In this document: piece by piece, positions 30,159 to 39,958 of the stretch
Numbering within the stretch: the first letter of the stretch is position 1
Layout of the letters: every line of letters starts with the position of its first letter
Origin: Gracilibacillus boraciitolerans JCM 21714
GTDB lineage: Bacteria > Bacillota > Bacilli > Bacillales > Amphibacillaceae
NCBI RefSeq assembly: GCF_000521485.1
Contig: NZ_BAVS01000003.1
Location: forward strand, 62,001-126,000
Length of the DNA stretch: 64,000 nucleotides
Direction: 5' to 3'
The notes under the pieces: generated by a model
Told to the model about the DNA's origin: nothing
The model's input: only the letters and a program-made list of their open reading frames with translations
The model's database searches: none
Translations under genes and position numbers: made by a program

Positions 30159-31738
30159 ATGAAAACGTATAAAAATCCGATTATACCAGGTTTTTATCCG
30201 GATCCCTCCGTATGTAGAGTGGGGGGGAAGATTATTACTTGGTAACGTCAAGCTTTGAGTACTTTCCTGGTGTGCCTATATTTCATAGCAAGGACCTTGT
30301 TCATTGGCGGCAAATAGGTCATGTCTTAGATCGTCCTGAGCAACTGAATTTAGATCAAACACCAAATTCACGTGGTATATACGCACCGACCATCCGTTAT
30401 CATAATGGAATATTTTATATGATTACCACTTTTGTTGTCAGTAAACAAGGCGCCAGAAAAAATTTTTATGTTACTGCAGAAGATCCTGCGGGTCCATGGT
30501 CTAATCTCATTTGGCTGGAGGGAGCGCCTGGAATTGATCCTTCTCTTTTTTTTGATGACGATGGTAAGGTCTATTATACCGGTAACCGCAAACCCCCCCC
30601 TTCTGGTCAGCAGTATCTGAAACACAATGAAATTTGGCTGCAGGAACTAGATCTGCAGAAAAAACAATTAGTTGGACCAACGTATAGCTTATGGGATGGC
30701 GCTTTGAAGTATGCCCATGCTCAGGAAGCGCCGCACTTATATAAAATAAATGGCTGGTATTATTTGATGATTGCTGAAGGTGGAACAGGTCATACGCATG
30801 CTGTCACGATCGCACGAAGTAAAACGATAACAGGTCCTTACGAAATGACAGAGATAAATCCGATTCTAACGCATCGGCATTTAGGCAAAGATTTCCCGAT
30901 AGTAAACGTCGGACATGCCGATATTGTTGAAACACAAAATGGTGATTGGTGGATGGTCTGTCTCGCATCTCGTCCTTATGGAGGGTATTATCGTAATCTT
31001 GGTCGAGAGACATTTCTCGTACCATTTGTTTGGGAAGATGGATGGCCGATTGTGAATAAAGGAAAAGGCATGGTCGAGTCTGAAGTGGAATTCCCTAATC
31101 TTGATGAGCATAAGTGGCCAGCATTACCACATACAGATTCCTTTGAATCGGAAAAGCTAGACGACAGCTGGAATTTTTTGCGTACACCTAGAGGGGGGGA
31201 TTTCTGGTCGTTATCAGACAGACAAGGCTATTTGCGTTTAAAAGCCAAGAAAGAAACTATAATGGAAGAAGAAAATCCAGCTTTTATCGGAAGAAGACAG
31301 CAACATATAAACTTTTTTGCGCAAACCGTTATGGAATTTCAGCCTAAAACAGCGTATGAAACAGCTGGATTAGTTCTATTACAAAATCATAACTATCAGT
31401 TTCGTGTTGAAATTTTATTAGATAATCAACAGACGCTGATACGATTAGTAAGAAGGGAAGCTGGAAGAGATCAGATCGTTGCTGAAAAAACAATAGATGG
31501 TGATAAACGAATCTATTTTAAAGTAGAAGCAATTGGCCAAGATTATTCATTTTTCTATACAACGGAGCCATTTAACTGGAGAATATTAGCGCTAAATGTG
31601 GATGGGAGAATTTTAAGTACAGATCTGGCAGGTGGGTTTGTTGGCACATACATAGGTATGTATTGTTCCGGAAATGGAAAAGAAAGTGATAATTATGCTG
31701 ATTTTGACTGGTTTGAATATTATGGCATAGAGGAATGA
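30159..31738 (+). CDS. GH43 beta-xylosidase/alpha-L-arabinofuranosidase (frameshifted)
   Basis: Five-bladed propeller glycosidase with a C-terminal beta-sandwich, about 525 residues, no signal peptide. The catalytic base Asp is in FYPDPSVCRVG, the pKa-modulating Asp in GIDPSLFFDDDG and the acid Glu in QEAPHLYKI. The extended domain begins near LPHTDSFESEKLDDSWNF. The frame breaks at the G7 run 30221-30227; five G give RVGEDYYLVTSSFEYFPGVP. C8 near 30594 and G7 near 31193 probably carry three extra bases (KPPPSG, RGGDFW). It likely hydrolyses imported xylo- or arabinoxylo-oligosaccharides. It is last in the transporter operon before ywbE. Confidence 0.87.
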
Positions 31739-31785
31739 GAGTGTAAAATCTGTTATAATGGTAAAAAACGCGAAGGAGTCCCATC

Positions 31786-31980
31786 ATGACAGGAACAGAA
31801 AGAAAGAATATTAAAATAGGTGCAAAAGTGCGAGTGGTTCAAAAACAGGATCAACGCACTGGAAAATTAACAGAAGGCATTGTTGCACGATTACTCACAA
31901 ATTCTGCCACACATCCACATGGAATTAAAGTGAAATTGGAAAATGGTATAGTAGGCAGAGTAAAAGAAATCGACGACTAG
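31786..31980 (+). CDS. ywbE: YwbE-family protein (DUF2196)
   Basis: 64-residue basic protein with an SH3/KOW-like pattern (IKIGAKVRVVQKQDQRTGKLTEG, read in parts; ATHPHGIKVKLENG). This is the conserved YwbE family of unknown function. CGAAGGAGTCCCATC precedes the ATG. A TATAAT at 31754-31759 could be its -10, though no good -35 is seen. It lies 15 bases before the LarC C-terminal half and is probably cotranscribed with it. Confidence 0.85.
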   Translation: MTGTERKNIKIGAKVRVVQKQDQRTGKLTEGIVARLLTNSATHPHGIKVKLENGIVGRVKEIDD

Positions 31981-31995
31981 AAAGAGGTAATTGCT

Positions 31996-32460
31996 ATGAG
32001 ATCACATCCACCAGATCAGGAACATACCGATGACAACATGCTAAAAGTAGAGGTTAATTTAGATGATACACCTGGTGAATGGCTAGGCTATGTCATGGAA
32101 AAATTATTTGAAGCAGGGGCGAATGATGTTTATTATACGCCGATCTATATGAAAAAAAATAGACCAGCGGTACAATTACAATTATTATGCAGTCAACAGC
32201 GGTTGGAGGATGTAAAGCACATTATTTTAACCGAAACGACAACACTAGGCATTCGTTATTATCCAATTACTGTTTTTCGAATGGAAAGAAGGACACGAGT
32301 AGTAACGACAGAGTACGGTAATGTTACGGTAAAAGAAGGTTTGCAAAATGATATAGTGATCAAAGCATCACCGGAATACGAAGATTGTAAGCAATTAGCG
32401 GAAACACATCAGGTTCCTTTGAAGGATGTTTATGCAGCTGTTTGGCGAATATTAAAATAA
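31996..32460 (+). CDS. larC2: LarC C-terminal half (nickel insertase domain)
   Basis: 154 residues matching only the C-terminal part of LarC: LKVEVNLDDTPGEWLGYVME, LFEAGANDVYYTPIYMKKNRP, ETTTLGIRYYPITVFRMERR, YGNVTVKEG. It has its own start and ribosome site (AAAGAGGTAATTGCT), so it is a separate gene rather than a read-through product. Its missing N-terminal half is at 19872-20640, with about 11.4 kb of carbohydrate genes between. Together they make about 410 residues, the length of an intact LarC. The two chains would have to associate to insert nickel into the racemase cofactor. Confidence 0.88.
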   Translation: MRSHPPDQEHTDDNMLKVEVNLDDTPGEWLGYVMEKLFEAGANDVYYTPIYMKKNRPAVQLQLLCSQQRLEDVKHIILTETTTLGIRYYPITVFRMERRTRVVTTEYGNVTVKEGLQNDIVIKASPEYEDCKQLAETHQVPLKDVYAAVWRILK

Positions 32461-32495
32461 AAACAAGGCATGTTTTATTGCCTTGTTTTTATTTT
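32458..32495 (+). terminator. Terminator after larC2
   Basis: Stem AAAACAAGGCA with TGCCTTGTTTT and a T-rich tail. It lies between convergent genes and may work both ways. Confidence 0.8.
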
Positions 32496-32515
32496 AAATA
32501 ACTATATCGATTTTT

Positions 32516-33492
32516 TTACTTAGGCGAAGGCCCTGCACTTTGTCTCACTGTTAAAGATGGGGTTAATTTTTTCACTAATTCGATCTCTTCATCTACTTCT
32601 ATACGTTCAATAATAGCATCGACAATCTCTTCCGCCAATTCGTCGACAGGTACTCCGATACAAGTCATCGGAACTTCCATTGTTTCCATTTGCGGGATAT
32701 TATCATAACTTACTAAAGAAATATCTTTCGGAATCTCTATATTCTTCTCTTGCAAAGCACGAAGGATCCCTCCACTAATATCATAGCTTCCACCAATAAT
32801 CGCAGTGGGCCGCTTATTATCACTTAGCAAATTATCTACTGCACGATAACCATCAAACCAGTTCAACCCACCCGTATCAAAAGTTCTTGTCTTTAACTTC
32901 AGTTTCTTCATCGCTTTTTGGTAACCTTCTACTTTTTCAATCTGTAAGGCATCTTCAGTGTCTAATAACCCCACATAAGCAATATCCCGGTGTCCGAAAT
33001 CATAGAGATGCGTAACAGCAATCTCCATCGACTTCTCATGATTTGCATCAATAATTGGATAATTCACATTCGTTTTCCTCGAGACACCATAGGCGACAAG
33101 TGGAATGTTACCTTGGGAAATGGTATGACTGGACTCAGCAAAAACAATCATGCCATCTACTTGAAATTTTTTAAACGTATCCATAGCAGTATTTTCTTCA
33201 TCTACTGACAGAATCATTGAATATGGCGTGGTTTCAAAAGCTTACTAATATTGGTCACCAGAGTTGCTAATACAAGTCTTTCAATCGTCGGCCAAAGTAA
33301 ACCAATTACTTCTGTTTTTTTGCGAACTAATTGCTTTGCAGCCAAATTAGGTTCATAGCCCATCTGTTTCGCAACTCTTAATATTTTTTGCTTTGTTATT
33401 TCTTTTACTAAAGGACTATTATTTAAAGCCTTAGATACAGTGGAATAGCTAACATTTGCTTCTTTTGCTATATCTTTAATCGTTACATTCAT
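32516..33492 (-). CDS. LacI-family regulator of the uronate module (frameshifted)
   Basis: About 326 residues. The N-terminal LacI HTH reads TIKDIAKEANVSYSTVSKAL, followed by the hinge YEPNLAAKQLVRKK and a sugar-binding domain (DGMIVFAESSH, GHRDIAYVG, SLVSYDNIPQMET). The frame breaks at 33232-33234: one A (T on the plus strand) is missing, and restoring it gives LKTTPYSMILSVDEE. It is divergent from uxaE, with a perfect palindromic operator between, so it most likely represses the uxaE-uxaC genes in a KdgR-like way, with a uronate or its breakdown product as inducer. ATG 33492 is better spaced from AGGTGA than 33495. Confidence 0.82.
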
Positions 33493-33564
33493 CATTCATC
33501 ACCTAATACTTTCATAAAAAATTATATAATGGTTGTGTTCTATTTTCAAATAGTATATCATAAA

Positions 33565-33582
33565 AATAACAACGTTGTTATT
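33565..33582 (+). promoter_or_regulatory. LacI-type operator
   Basis: Perfect 18-bp palindrome AATAACAACGTTGTTATT with the central CG typical of LacI/KdgR sites. It lies in the 156-bp gap between the regulator and uxaE. Confidence 0.75.
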
Positions 33583-33597
33583 AATTTGAGTAAAGAC

Positions 33598-33611
33598 TGT
33601 AACCGTTAACA
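33598..33611 (+). promoter_or_regulatory. cre site for CcpA
   Basis: TGTAACCGTTAACA matches the cre consensus TGWAANCGNTNWCA at every position, 38 bp before the uxaE start. Confidence 0.7.
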
Positions 33612-33648
33612 ATAATAACGAACTATTTTAATAAGGAGTGAAGTAATA

Positions 33649-35146
33649 ATGGAACAGTTTCAAGAAGTAGTAGTCAATTTAGCAGCTGGAAAAATACCTA
33701 AAACAACCGACAGTGTCACTGTTTATGAGAGTTCATTGGAGAAGGTGGACAGTACGCATATCGTAATGGTGAAATCAGGCACTGAAAAGTATCTTGTCGC
33801 AGCAGGAGAAGGTGCTCTTTTCAATGAGTTAGAAGGAGAAAACATTGGACAAGGAAAAATTTGCGGGCTAACCCATCACAACAGTAAGGTGTTAAATAAA
33901 TACTTTGATTACACAAATCCACAAGCATTTGGTACGGAAATAGCAACGATGGGACTTGGGGGGGATCGTCTTGGGGTAGCATCACCAGGACACATTGAAA
34001 CGGTAAAGAACAGAAAGGTTAAGCCGATTTTAGCACAACAAAGTATTCGTGAATTGACATTATTGAATAGAACAATGACGGATGTTTTGGATGCTGCAAC
34101 TTTCGCAGTTTTTCAGGAAGGCTATAAAGACGGATATGGTGCAGATGCCGATCATATTAAGCTGGAAAAAGATATCGAGTATGCATTAGATCTTGGTTTT
34201 TCTTTTCTTACATTAGACTGTTCAGAGCAAATTCGTAATGATATCGAAGGTGCAACCACGGATGAAATTCATAAGGAATTTGCAGATTTACCAGTAGATA
34301 GAAAAGAATATTTTGAAAACCATTACTTAAATAAACCATTTGAAATTGAAGGGTTAACAGTAAAATTCGATGAAGCAAGTCTCCATAAAAATGTTTTAGT
34401 ATATGGGGGAAGCAATTGATTTTATGGAGCATGTATATAACGAATATCTGGCGAAAGCAGATAAAGCAATTGACTTTGAGATTTCAATTGATGAAACAGA
34501 AACGGTTACGGCTCCTGAAGCACACTTTTTTGTTGCAGAAGAGTTACGACGCAGAGGAGTTACAGTGCAAAGCTTGGCACCAAGATTCTGTGGTGAATTC
34601 CAAAAAGGGATTGACTATATTGGCGATATCATCCAATTTGAAAAAGAATTGCATGAGCATGCAGAAATAGCTAAGTACTTTGGTTATAAACTAAGTATTC
34701 ACTCTGGAAGTGATAAATTCAGTGTTTTTCCTATTATCGGAAAATACACCGAAGGTCTGCTCCACATTAAAACAGCTGGTACCAACTGGTTAGAAGCTAT
34801 TCGGGTAATTGCCCAAGTAAACCCAGACCTTTATCGCCGCATGCATGTATACGCGCAAGAACATTTTGAGGAAACGTTGAAATATTACCATGTGACACCT
34901 GACTTGGATAGTGTGGTACCACTTGATGAAACATCTGATGCAGATTTGCCAACATATATGGATCATGATGCATCTCGTCAACTGTTCCATGTTACCTATG
35001 GTATTTTACTAACGGCGAAAAGCAGTGAATCAGGTGCAGATTTATTCCGTACCGAATTCTTCACGACATTGATGAATAACGAAAATGCCTACAGATCCGC
35101 CCTGGTTAAACACATCGGTCGCCATCTGGATTTATTAGGATTATAA
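33649..35146 (+). CDS. uxaE: Tagaturonate/fructuronate epimerase, UxaE family (frameshifted)
   Basis: About 499 residues. Family features are GLGDRLGVASPGHIETVK, PILAQQSIRELTLLNRT, AVFQEGYKDGYGADADHIK, FSFLTLDCSEQI and YKLSIHSGSDKFSVFPIIG with likely metal-binding His/Asp. UxaE epimerises D-tagaturonate to D-fructuronate at C4, so galacturonate can join the glucuronate route. The frame breaks at the G5 run 34405-34409; four G give VYGEAIDFMEHVYNEY. The G8 run near 33958 adds a Gly in GLGGDRLG. AAGGAGTGAAGTAATA precedes the ATG. It is first in a unit with uxaC under the LacI operator and cre. Confidence 0.85.
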
Positions 35147-35213
35147 GTATAGAGTACCTAAATTGCTTGAAAGCATGAGGCAGATATGAAAGGTATAAGC
35201 AAATATGATTGGC

Positions 35214-35233
35214 TTCACTGGAATTCCAGTGAA
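35214..35233 (+). repeat. Perfect 20-bp palindrome before uxaC
   Basis: TTCACTGGAATTCCAGTGAA, no loop, lies between uxaE and uxaC about 30 bp before the uxaC start. It could be an operator or an intercistronic hairpin. It resembles the arms of the hairpin at 1937-1976. Confidence 0.6.
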
Positions 35234-35264
35234 ACTATTTAAATATCAAGAAAGTGGGGATAAG

Positions 35265-36672
35265 ATGAAGGCATTTATGGATGATAACTTTGTACTGAAT
35301 AATAAAACGGCAGAAAAGCTGTATCACGAGTATGCAAAAGACTTACCGATTATCGATTACCATTGTCACTTAAGCCCGCAAGAAATTTATGAAAATACAC
35401 AATTTGAGAATATTACAAAAGTATGGCTATATGGTGATCATTACAAGTGGAGAGCAATGAGAGCAAATGGGGGGTAGAAGAAAAATATGTTACCGGTGAC
35501 GCCAGTGATTATGATAAATTCTTCGCATGGGCAAAAACAGTACCGCAATTAATTGGAAATCCGCTTTACCACTGGACCCATTTGGAATTAAAACGTTATT
35601 TTGGGGGGGTGGAAGAACCCCTTAATGAGAATACAGCACCAGCTATTTGGGAAAAGGTTAATAAACGATTAAACAGTGGAGAATGGAATGTTCGTGACTT
35701 CATTGTCAAATCAGGTGTAGAAGTAATCTGTACGACAGATGATCCGGTTGATTCACTGGAATATCATGGAAAAATAAAAGCAGATACTGATTTTAATGTG
35801 AAAGTTCTACCAAGCTACCGACCTGATAAAGGGCTTGAAATCAATCGTGAAGGATTCATGGATTGGGTGACTAAGCTAGCAGAAGCTTCTGGTATAAAAA
35901 TCGATTCTTATCATGCACTTCTGGAAGCATTAGCTAATCGTATTGATTTCTTCCATGAGATTGGCGGGCGTGTTTCAGACCATGCACTCGACAACATGAT
36001 GTATGAAGAAGCAACTGAAGCAGAAGTAGCGGAAATTTTCATCAAGGCATTGAATGGGGAAAAAGTTTCTTTAGAAGAAGAAAAGAAATATAAGTCATTT
36101 ACTCTTACCTTTTTAGGGGGGAAAAATATCATGAAAAAGGATGGGCCATGCAATATCATATTAATGCCCACCGAAATAATAATACACGAATGTTTAATCA
36201 GTTAGGGCCAGACACTGGCTTTGATTCGATGAATGATACCTTGTTAGCACAACCATTGGTGAAATTACTAGATTCTCTGGATAAAGCAGATGCATTACCA
36301 AAAACGATTCTTTATTCCTTAAATCCACGAGATAATGTCACTATTGCAACCATTATCGGAAGTTTTCAAGGCGGTGGTGTACCAGGTAAAATGCAATTAG
36401 GTACCGCATGGTGGTATAATGATACAAAACTGGGTATGATCAATCAAATGGAGACGTTAGCAGATATCGGTGTATTTAGTCGTTTTATTGGAATGCTTAC
36501 TGATTCACGAAGCTTCTTATCCTACACCCGTCACGAGTATTTCCGCCGTATCATGTGTAATTTAATTGGTGAATGGGTGGAAAATGGCGAATATCCTAAC
36601 GATGAAGAAACACTTGGTAAGATTGTGAAAGATATTTCTTATTATAATGCAAAAGAATATTTTGATTTTTAG
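35265..36672 (+). CDS. uxaC: Uronate isomerase (frameshifted twice)
   Basis: Amidohydrolase-fold enzyme isomerising D-glucuronate to fructuronate and D-galacturonate to tagaturonate, about 468 residues. Seen are the metal His pair [56 protein letters not shown]. The frame breaks at the G6 run 35469-35474 (four needed: [12 protein letters not shown]) and at the G6 run 36116-36121 (four needed: [16 protein letters not shown]). The G7 run near 35605 adds a Gly in [11 protein letters not shown] 35265 (MKAFMDDNF) is the conserved start. It acts upstream of uxaE's product; the reductase and dehydratase steps (uxuB, uxuA) are outside this window. Confidence 0.93.
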
Positions 36673-36703
36673 TAACTGCATTTTTAAGTGGAGAAGGATA
36701 TAG

Positions 36704-36743
36704 AAAAAGAAGGTTGCTTATTCATACCAGCAACCTTCTTTTT
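36704..36743. terminator. Bidirectional terminator between uxaC and yjbQ
   Basis: Stem AAAAAGAAGGTTGCT with AGCAACCTTCTTTTT. It serves both convergent genes. Confidence 0.85.
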
Positions 36744-36748
36744 GTTCT

Positions 36749-37147
36749 TCATCCAATTACTTTGATATGGAATTTCCGCTGCCGTGGCCCATCAAATTCA
36801 CAGAAATAGATACCTTGCCATGTTCCAAGCACCAAACTTCCATTTGAGACTACTAATGTTTGGTTATGACCAACCGTGCTGACTTTGAGGTGTGCGGCAG
36901 TATTACCTTCCATGTGTAAATCTTTGGAGTGATCCCACGGATAAACTTCCTGCAGACGGCGAAGGAAGTCTGTTTTTACATCAAGATCGGCATTTTCATT
37001 CACTGTAATCCCTGCAGTGGTGTGAAGGGAGGATACAATTACTATTCCATCTTTGACATTTTCCTCACGTAAATAGTTGGTCACCTCTGCAGTAATATCA
37101 ATCATCTGGTCATGGTGTGTGGTTTTTAAGTTAAATGTCTTTTCCAT
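36749..37147 (-). CDS. YjbQ/UPF0047 family protein (secondary thiamine-phosphate synthase-type)
   Basis: About 132 residues with the UPF0047 signature: [60 protein letters not shown]. Family members have weak thiamin-phosphate synthase activity and a conserved His-rich metal site; the physiological role is unsettled. ATG 37147 (MEKTF) fits AAAGG better than 37156. It is divergent from ridA. Confidence 0.87.
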   Translation of the reverse strand: MEKTFNLKTTHHDQMIDITAEVTNYLREENVKDGIVIVSSLHTTAGITVNENADLDVKTDFLRRLQEVYPWDHSKDLHMEGNTAAHLKVSTVGHNQTLVVSNGSLVLGTWQGIYFCEFDGPRQRKFHIKVIG

Positions 37148-37249
37148 TTTTATCATCCTTTTTAAAAAGATTTGTTATAAATATTCTACTAAAAAACGTT
37201 TCTATGTTAAAATCTTCTGTAGATATAATGAATGAAAGGGAGCGATAAA

Positions 37250-37627
37250 ATGGTAAAAGTAATACATACAGATAAAGCACCACAAGCAATTGGCCCGTAT
37301 TCCCAAGCAATTGATGTTGGAGATTTAATATTTGTTTCAGGACAAATCCCATTGAATCCTGAAACAATGGAAGTAGTAGAAGGAGATATTGCGGCTCAAA
37401 CAAAGCAAGTAATGAAAAATCTTGAAGCAATTCTTAGTGAAGCAGGATTAACGTTTGCAAATGTAGCAAAATTCACGATTTACATTACTAATATGGATGA
37501 TTTTTCCATCATCAATGAAGTCTATGCAACATTCTTGCAAGAACCATATCCTGCAAGAGCAACAGTAGAAGTTAGTAAATTGCCTAAAGGTGTTAAGGTA
37601 GAAATGGATGTTATCGCAAAAAAATAA
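37250..37627 (+). CDS. ridA: RidA-family 2-iminobutanoate/2-iminopropanoate deaminase
   Basis: 125-residue YjgF/YER057c/UK114 protein that hydrolyses reactive enamine/imine products of PLP enzymes. Typical pieces are QAIGPYSQAIDVGDLIFVSGQIPL, KNLEAILSEAGLTFANVAKFTIYI (read in parts), YPARATVEVSKLPKGVKVEM with the conserved Arg, Pro and Glu. GAAAGGGAGCGATAAA precedes the ATG at 37250; a TATAAT lies at 37224-37229. It is monocistronic. Confidence 0.93.
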   Translation: MVKVIHTDKAPQAIGPYSQAIDVGDLIFVSGQIPLNPETMEVVEGDIAAQTKQVMKNLEAILSEAGLTFANVAKFTIYITNMDDFSIINEVYATFLQEPYPARATVEVSKLPKGVKVEMDVIAKK

Positions 37628-37798
37628 AGTAAGTAAACTTCTAGTCTTGTGAGAGGCTGGGAGTTTTTTGTTGTCTATGGAGGGTTTACTGATTATTAAA
37701 TTAGGAAAAAGTATAGAAAAGTGTAGAAATTTCTTCCCATAATTTAAAAAATCAATCATACTATAAGAGTAAGAATAATCTTAAAAAGGAGTTAACCT

Positions 37799-38704
37799 AT
37801 GAAAAAAATAGCATGGATGCTTGTCGCAGTTTTACTACTTGGACTAGCTATTACTCCCGTTGCTCTAGCAAGTAATGGTGAGGAAGATGTAATTGACGAA
37901 AAAAATGGCAAACCGAAATTGGTACTCGGAGAAGCATTATCTGATTCTGATAAAGATAAAGTAAGAGACTTATTAAGCGCAACAAATCCTGAACAAGTGG
38001 ATGAATATACTGTAACTGCAGAGGATCTGGTTAATTATATTGGAGGAGATCCAAGTTCTAGCATGTATTCTTCTGCAAAGATTACTCGTAAAGATGAAGG
38101 ACATGGAGTAGTTGTTCAAGTTGTTAATCCAGAGAATATTACTCAAGTAACGAATGAAATGTATGCAAATGCTTTATTAACAGCAGGTGTGGAAAACGCA
38201 TTGATCGAAGTAGCATCACCTGTAAAGGTTACGGGACATTCAGCATTAACAGGTATTTACAAAGCTTTTAATGTCGATGGAGAATCACTGGACCAGGATC
38301 GCATGGAAGTGGCTAATGAAGAATTAGATGTTGCGACAGATTTAGCAGAAGATGCCGGGATTGATCAAGAAAAAGTAAGTGAATTATTAAGTGAGATTAA
38401 ACGAGAAATAGCTGAACAAAATCCTGCAACAAAAGAAGATGTCGAACGTATCGTAAGTGAACAACTTGAAAAATTGAACATTGAGTTGAGCCCAGAGGAT
38501 CGAGAAATGCTTACTAATCTGTTTGAAAGAATGCGGGATCTAAATATTGACTTCGGTCAGGTAACAGATCAATTAGAAACTATTGTATCGGATATTCAAG
38601 GAAAAATAGATGAAGTAACTGGTGGAGATGCAGAAGGCTTCTGGCAAGGAGTAAAAGACTTCTTCCAAAACCTCGCAAATAGTCTAAAAGGGCTGTTCAA
38701 TTAA
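37799..38704 (+). CDS. DUF1002 (YpuA-like) secreted protein
   Basis: 301 residues. The signal peptide is MKKIAWMLVAVLLLGLAI.. ending near ALAS. The DUF1002 region follows (LGEALSDSDKDKVRDLL, TAEDLVNYIGG, SSAKITRKDEGHGVVVQV, SPVKVTGHSALTGIYKAF). The C-terminal third is highly acidic and helical and ends in amphipathic GVKDFFQNLANSLKGLFN. YpuA-type proteins are exported and of unknown function, with some link to cell-wall stress in Bacillus. AAAAGGAGTTAACCT precedes the ATG. It is monocistronic. Confidence 0.85.
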   Translation: MKKIAWMLVAVLLLGLAITPVALASNGEEDVIDEKNGKPKLVLGEALSDSDKDKVRDLLSATNPEQVDEYTVTAEDLVNYIGGDPSSSMYSSAKITRKDEGHGVVVQVVNPENITQVTNEMYANALLTAGVENALIEVASPVKVTGHSALTGIYKAFNVDGESLDQDRMEVANEELDVATDLAEDAGIDQEKVSELLSEIKREIAEQNPATKEDVERIVSEQLEKLNIELSPEDREMLTNLFERMRDLNIDFGQVTDQLETIVSDIQGKIDEVTGGDAEGFWQGVKDFFQNLANSLKGLFN

Positions 38705-38734
38705 AAAATACAAGAAAGCAATTCACTATATAAC

Positions 38735-39072
38735 TAAACTGCGAAGCACTTCTTTGACAACAGTATTTAGATAACTGTAAATCCAACGCTGCGGAAAAAC
38801 ACTCCCTTTCCTAGGGGTGCGGCTTCAGCTAACTTCGGAAAGAAGGTCACTTTCCAAAGTGGATCTTCAGCTCGCACTGATCCCTCAGGAGTCTCGCATT
38901 TTTCCTCCGCTTTGGATAGATCTCTGTTCAAATAAGATGAAATAAGCAATGATATCCATGTGCTAGCTGTCACTAACGTTGTAGAACCCTATTAAAGCGA
39001 AGTAAATGGACGGAGCTTTTGCTTACATTCATCATACTTTCAAAATTGTCACTAATTCGCAGTTTGGGTCTA
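38735..39072. repeat. MITE-like intergenic repeat element
   Basis: Almost the whole 448-bp gap 38705-39152 is occupied by a non-coding element. Its ends carry the same 10-mer AAACTGCGAA in opposite orientation (near 38737 and 39064). The interior (CAGCTAACTTCGG..., AAAGTGGATCTTCAGC, CCCTCAGGAGTC) matches motifs in the copy at 50787-50950. It has no ORF, so it would be a non-autonomous palindromic repeat. Confidence 0.6.
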
Positions 39073-39114
39073 CTCTGTTTAGTTTTTTTGAGAACCGCAA
39101 AGATTTTATGTCAC

Positions 39115-39150
39115 AAAAAACCGTCATCGTGTAAATACGACGACGGTTTT
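39115..39150 (-). terminator. Terminator of the phn operon
   Basis: Stem AACCGTCGTCGT / ACGATGACGGTT (one mismatch) followed by a T-run on the minus strand, directly behind phnE2. Confidence 0.8.
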
Positions 39151-39152
39151 TG

Positions 39153-39958
39153 TTATACTAAACGTTTTCTGATAAATCCAGAAATTTGATCAATAATTGT
39201 TACGGCAATGATTATGACAAGTAAGATCATGCCAACCTCTTCCCAATTTCGATTCATATAGGCAAAGGTAATCAGTGTACCAATCCCGCCTGCACCTACA
39301 ATTCCGAGTACAGAAGAAGCACGGACATCAATTTCAAATCGATAGATCGCATAGGATAAAAATTCAGGCAAGACCTGTGGCATAATGCCAAAAAAAGTAT
39401 TTGCAATTTATTTGCACCACTGGATTCCAGGGCTTCCACTACATTCATATCGATCGATTCAAGTACTTCCGAAAAAAGCTTACCAAGCATTCCAGTCGAA
39501 CCAATAGCAATTGCCAATACACCAGCAAAAGGATTCGGCCCCACAGCTGCCACGAATATAATCGCCAGCACAATCTCTGGAAAAGCACGTACAGCACCTA
39601 AAATCCACATTCCCGCGTTGTTTAACCATTTATTTTTCACCATATTGGAGGCGCATAAGAATGCTAATGGCACTGCAATAATCGCTGCTGCAAGAGAACC
39701 AGTGTAAGCAATGAAGATAGTTTCTATCATCATTTCGACTATGGTATCAGTTTCTTCAAATGCAGGTTGGAAGAACTTAGGAATGATGCGGTCGATATTT
39801 TCTAAAGTACGAACACTAAAAACAGATTCCCATCTGATACTGATGCTAGAAAAAGTCCAAATATAGATGAGTAAAATAGCGACTAAGGCAATCATTCGTT
39901 TTGTTAACTTCATTTTACTTTTTGGTTTCTCTGGAAGGGTTAAAGGTTGATTCCTCAT
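39153..39958 (-). CDS. phnE2: Phosphonate/phosphite-type ABC permease, second PhnE (frameshifted)
   Basis: About 269 residues. The PhnE pattern is clear (ETIFIAYTGSLAAAIIAVPLAF, GAVRAFPEIVLAIIFVAAVG, then PQVLPEFLSYAIYRFEIDVRASSVLGIVGAGGIG, read in parts). The frame breaks in an A7 run at 39391-39397 (plus strand); eight A restore KLQILFFGIMPQVLPEF. It starts with ATG sharing one base with the phnE1 stop. It is the last gene of phnD-phnC-phnE1-phnE2. The substrate could be phosphonate, phosphite or phosphate esters; no C-P lyase or phosphonatase genes are in the window. Confidence 0.87.

Noticed and set aside
31754-31759. Firm promoter before ywbE
   Set aside because: TATAAT is present but no acceptable -35 lies at the proper distance; expression may come from the GH43 operon.
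38735-39072. Insertion sequence remnant
   Set aside because: There are inverted ends but no transposase reading frame or fragment; called a MITE-like repeat instead.
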